Assembly (NCBI GenBank): GCA_030433135.1
Contig: JAUILF010000008.1
Span: 1 to 46,470, forward strand
Origin: Bacteroidia bacterium
GTDB taxonomy: Bacteria; Bacteroidota; Bacteroidia; Chitinophagales; Saprospiraceae
Length of the DNA: 46,470 bases
Direction: 5' to 3'
This document shows positions 45,722-46,470 of the stretch, piece by piece (positions within the stretch are counted from its first letter, which is position 1; each line of letters opens with the position of its first letter). The position numbers and the translations under genes were made by a program. A model generated the notes under the pieces. The model made no database searches. It had not been told where the DNA came from and was given only the letters and a program-made list of their open reading frames with translations.

Positions 45722-46470
45722 ATGCTACATCTTGTTACACGTCTAGTGGGACTTACAGCTTTTACCTGTATACATGGTATTTTTGCACTTGCACAGTTCG
45801 AAATCGATCATCTCACCACGGAATATATGGACCAACCGCTTGGAATCGATGTTGAATCACCAAGATTTGGTTGGCAAATGAAGTCATTTGATGGCCAGCG
45901 TGGAAGGCATCAGATAGCATATCAAATTGAAGTCGTAGATGAGAAAAAAAGTAGCATCTGGAATTCCGGCAAGGTTCAAAGTGGTGTCTCTAACGGCATT
46001 CTGTACACCGGCCCTGCCCTGCTACCTAAACACAGGTATCATTGGACCGTAGAGGTCTGGGATCAGGAGGGAAAACAGCAGCAAAATACATCCTGGTTTG
46101 AGACTGGCCTTATGAATTCTTCCATCGAAGCCTGGGAAGGTGCCAGTTGGATAGGTGGTGGACCGGATGACCTGGTCCTGTATGCTCATTATTTGTCTGT
46201 CTTTAAACTGGGATTCAGCCTGCAACTGGATGAATCTTCTGAAAGTACGAGTGCCGGGGTCATCATCGGAGCAAATGATCACCGTTTGCTCGATAAGAAT
46301 ATGAACATTTTTGGCATCGAGAACAAACGAAACGAAAGCTATATCAAGTTTGAGCTTGACATCAGTGAACTTGGCAAGGGCGAAGAAGGCCATGCGAAGA
46401 TGCATATTTACCGGGTAGGATACCATCCTGACGACTCAGAGGATGAACCATTGAGGTCTGTGGAAATCCC
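45722..46470 (+). CDS. Alpha-L-rhamnosidase family protein, N-terminal part (runs off window)
   Basis: Open frame from ATG 45722 to the edge: 'MLHLVTRLVGLTAFTCIHGIFALAQFEIDHLTTEYMDQPLGIDVESPRFGWQMKSFDGQRGRHQIAYQIEVVDE...HRYHWTVEVWDQEGK...WFETGLM...WEGASWIGG'. Not in the supplied track because it has no stop in the window. Confidence 0.9.
   Translation, partial: MLHLVTRLVGLTAFTCIHGIFALAQFEIDHLTTEYMDQPLGIDVESPRFGWQMKSFDGQRGRHQIAYQIEVVDEKKSSIWNSGKVQSGVSNGILYTGPALLPKHRYHWTVEVWDQEGKQQQNTSWFETGLMNSSIEAWEGASWIGGGPDDLVLYAHYLSVFKLGFSLQLDESSESTSAGVIIGANDHRLLDKNMNIFGIENKRNESYIKFELDISELGKGEEGHAKMHIYRVGYHPDDSEDEPLRSVEI

Overview
The window looks like chromosomal DNA of a marine-type Bacteroidota (Cytophagia-like), inferred from protein character only. 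I support about 45 CDS by reading their translations. Main modules are: etfA and a BFN/UVR nuclease; plsC and an ABC exporter; a TonB receptor/DUF4374/PepSY iron-uptake trio; a PAS-class III cyclase gene next to a LOV-SpoIIE phosphatase gene; a divergent HxlR/F420-like reductase pair with an unusually rich inverted-repeat operator; a seven-gene Liv-type ABC transporter, acyl-CoA ligase and thioesterase operon; AAC(6')-like and class D beta-lactamase genes; a truncated FkbM methyltransferase; and a TetR, cytochrome c, IorA, IorB operon. An alpha-L-rhamnosidase gene missing from the ORF track runs off the right edge. The best second-look items are (1) the complete LOV signature fused to a PP2C phosphatase beside a cyclase with two substituted active-site positions, (2) a MITE-like, wholly palindromic element present twice in opposite orientation, (3) a ~145-bp tandem repeat whose first unit supplies the C-terminus of the upstream CDS, (4) a DUF4174 gene broken by an apparent one-base deletion, and (5) clear operator palindromes at the HxlR and TetR loci. 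I did not see a defence system, CRISPR array, tRNA or rRNA.
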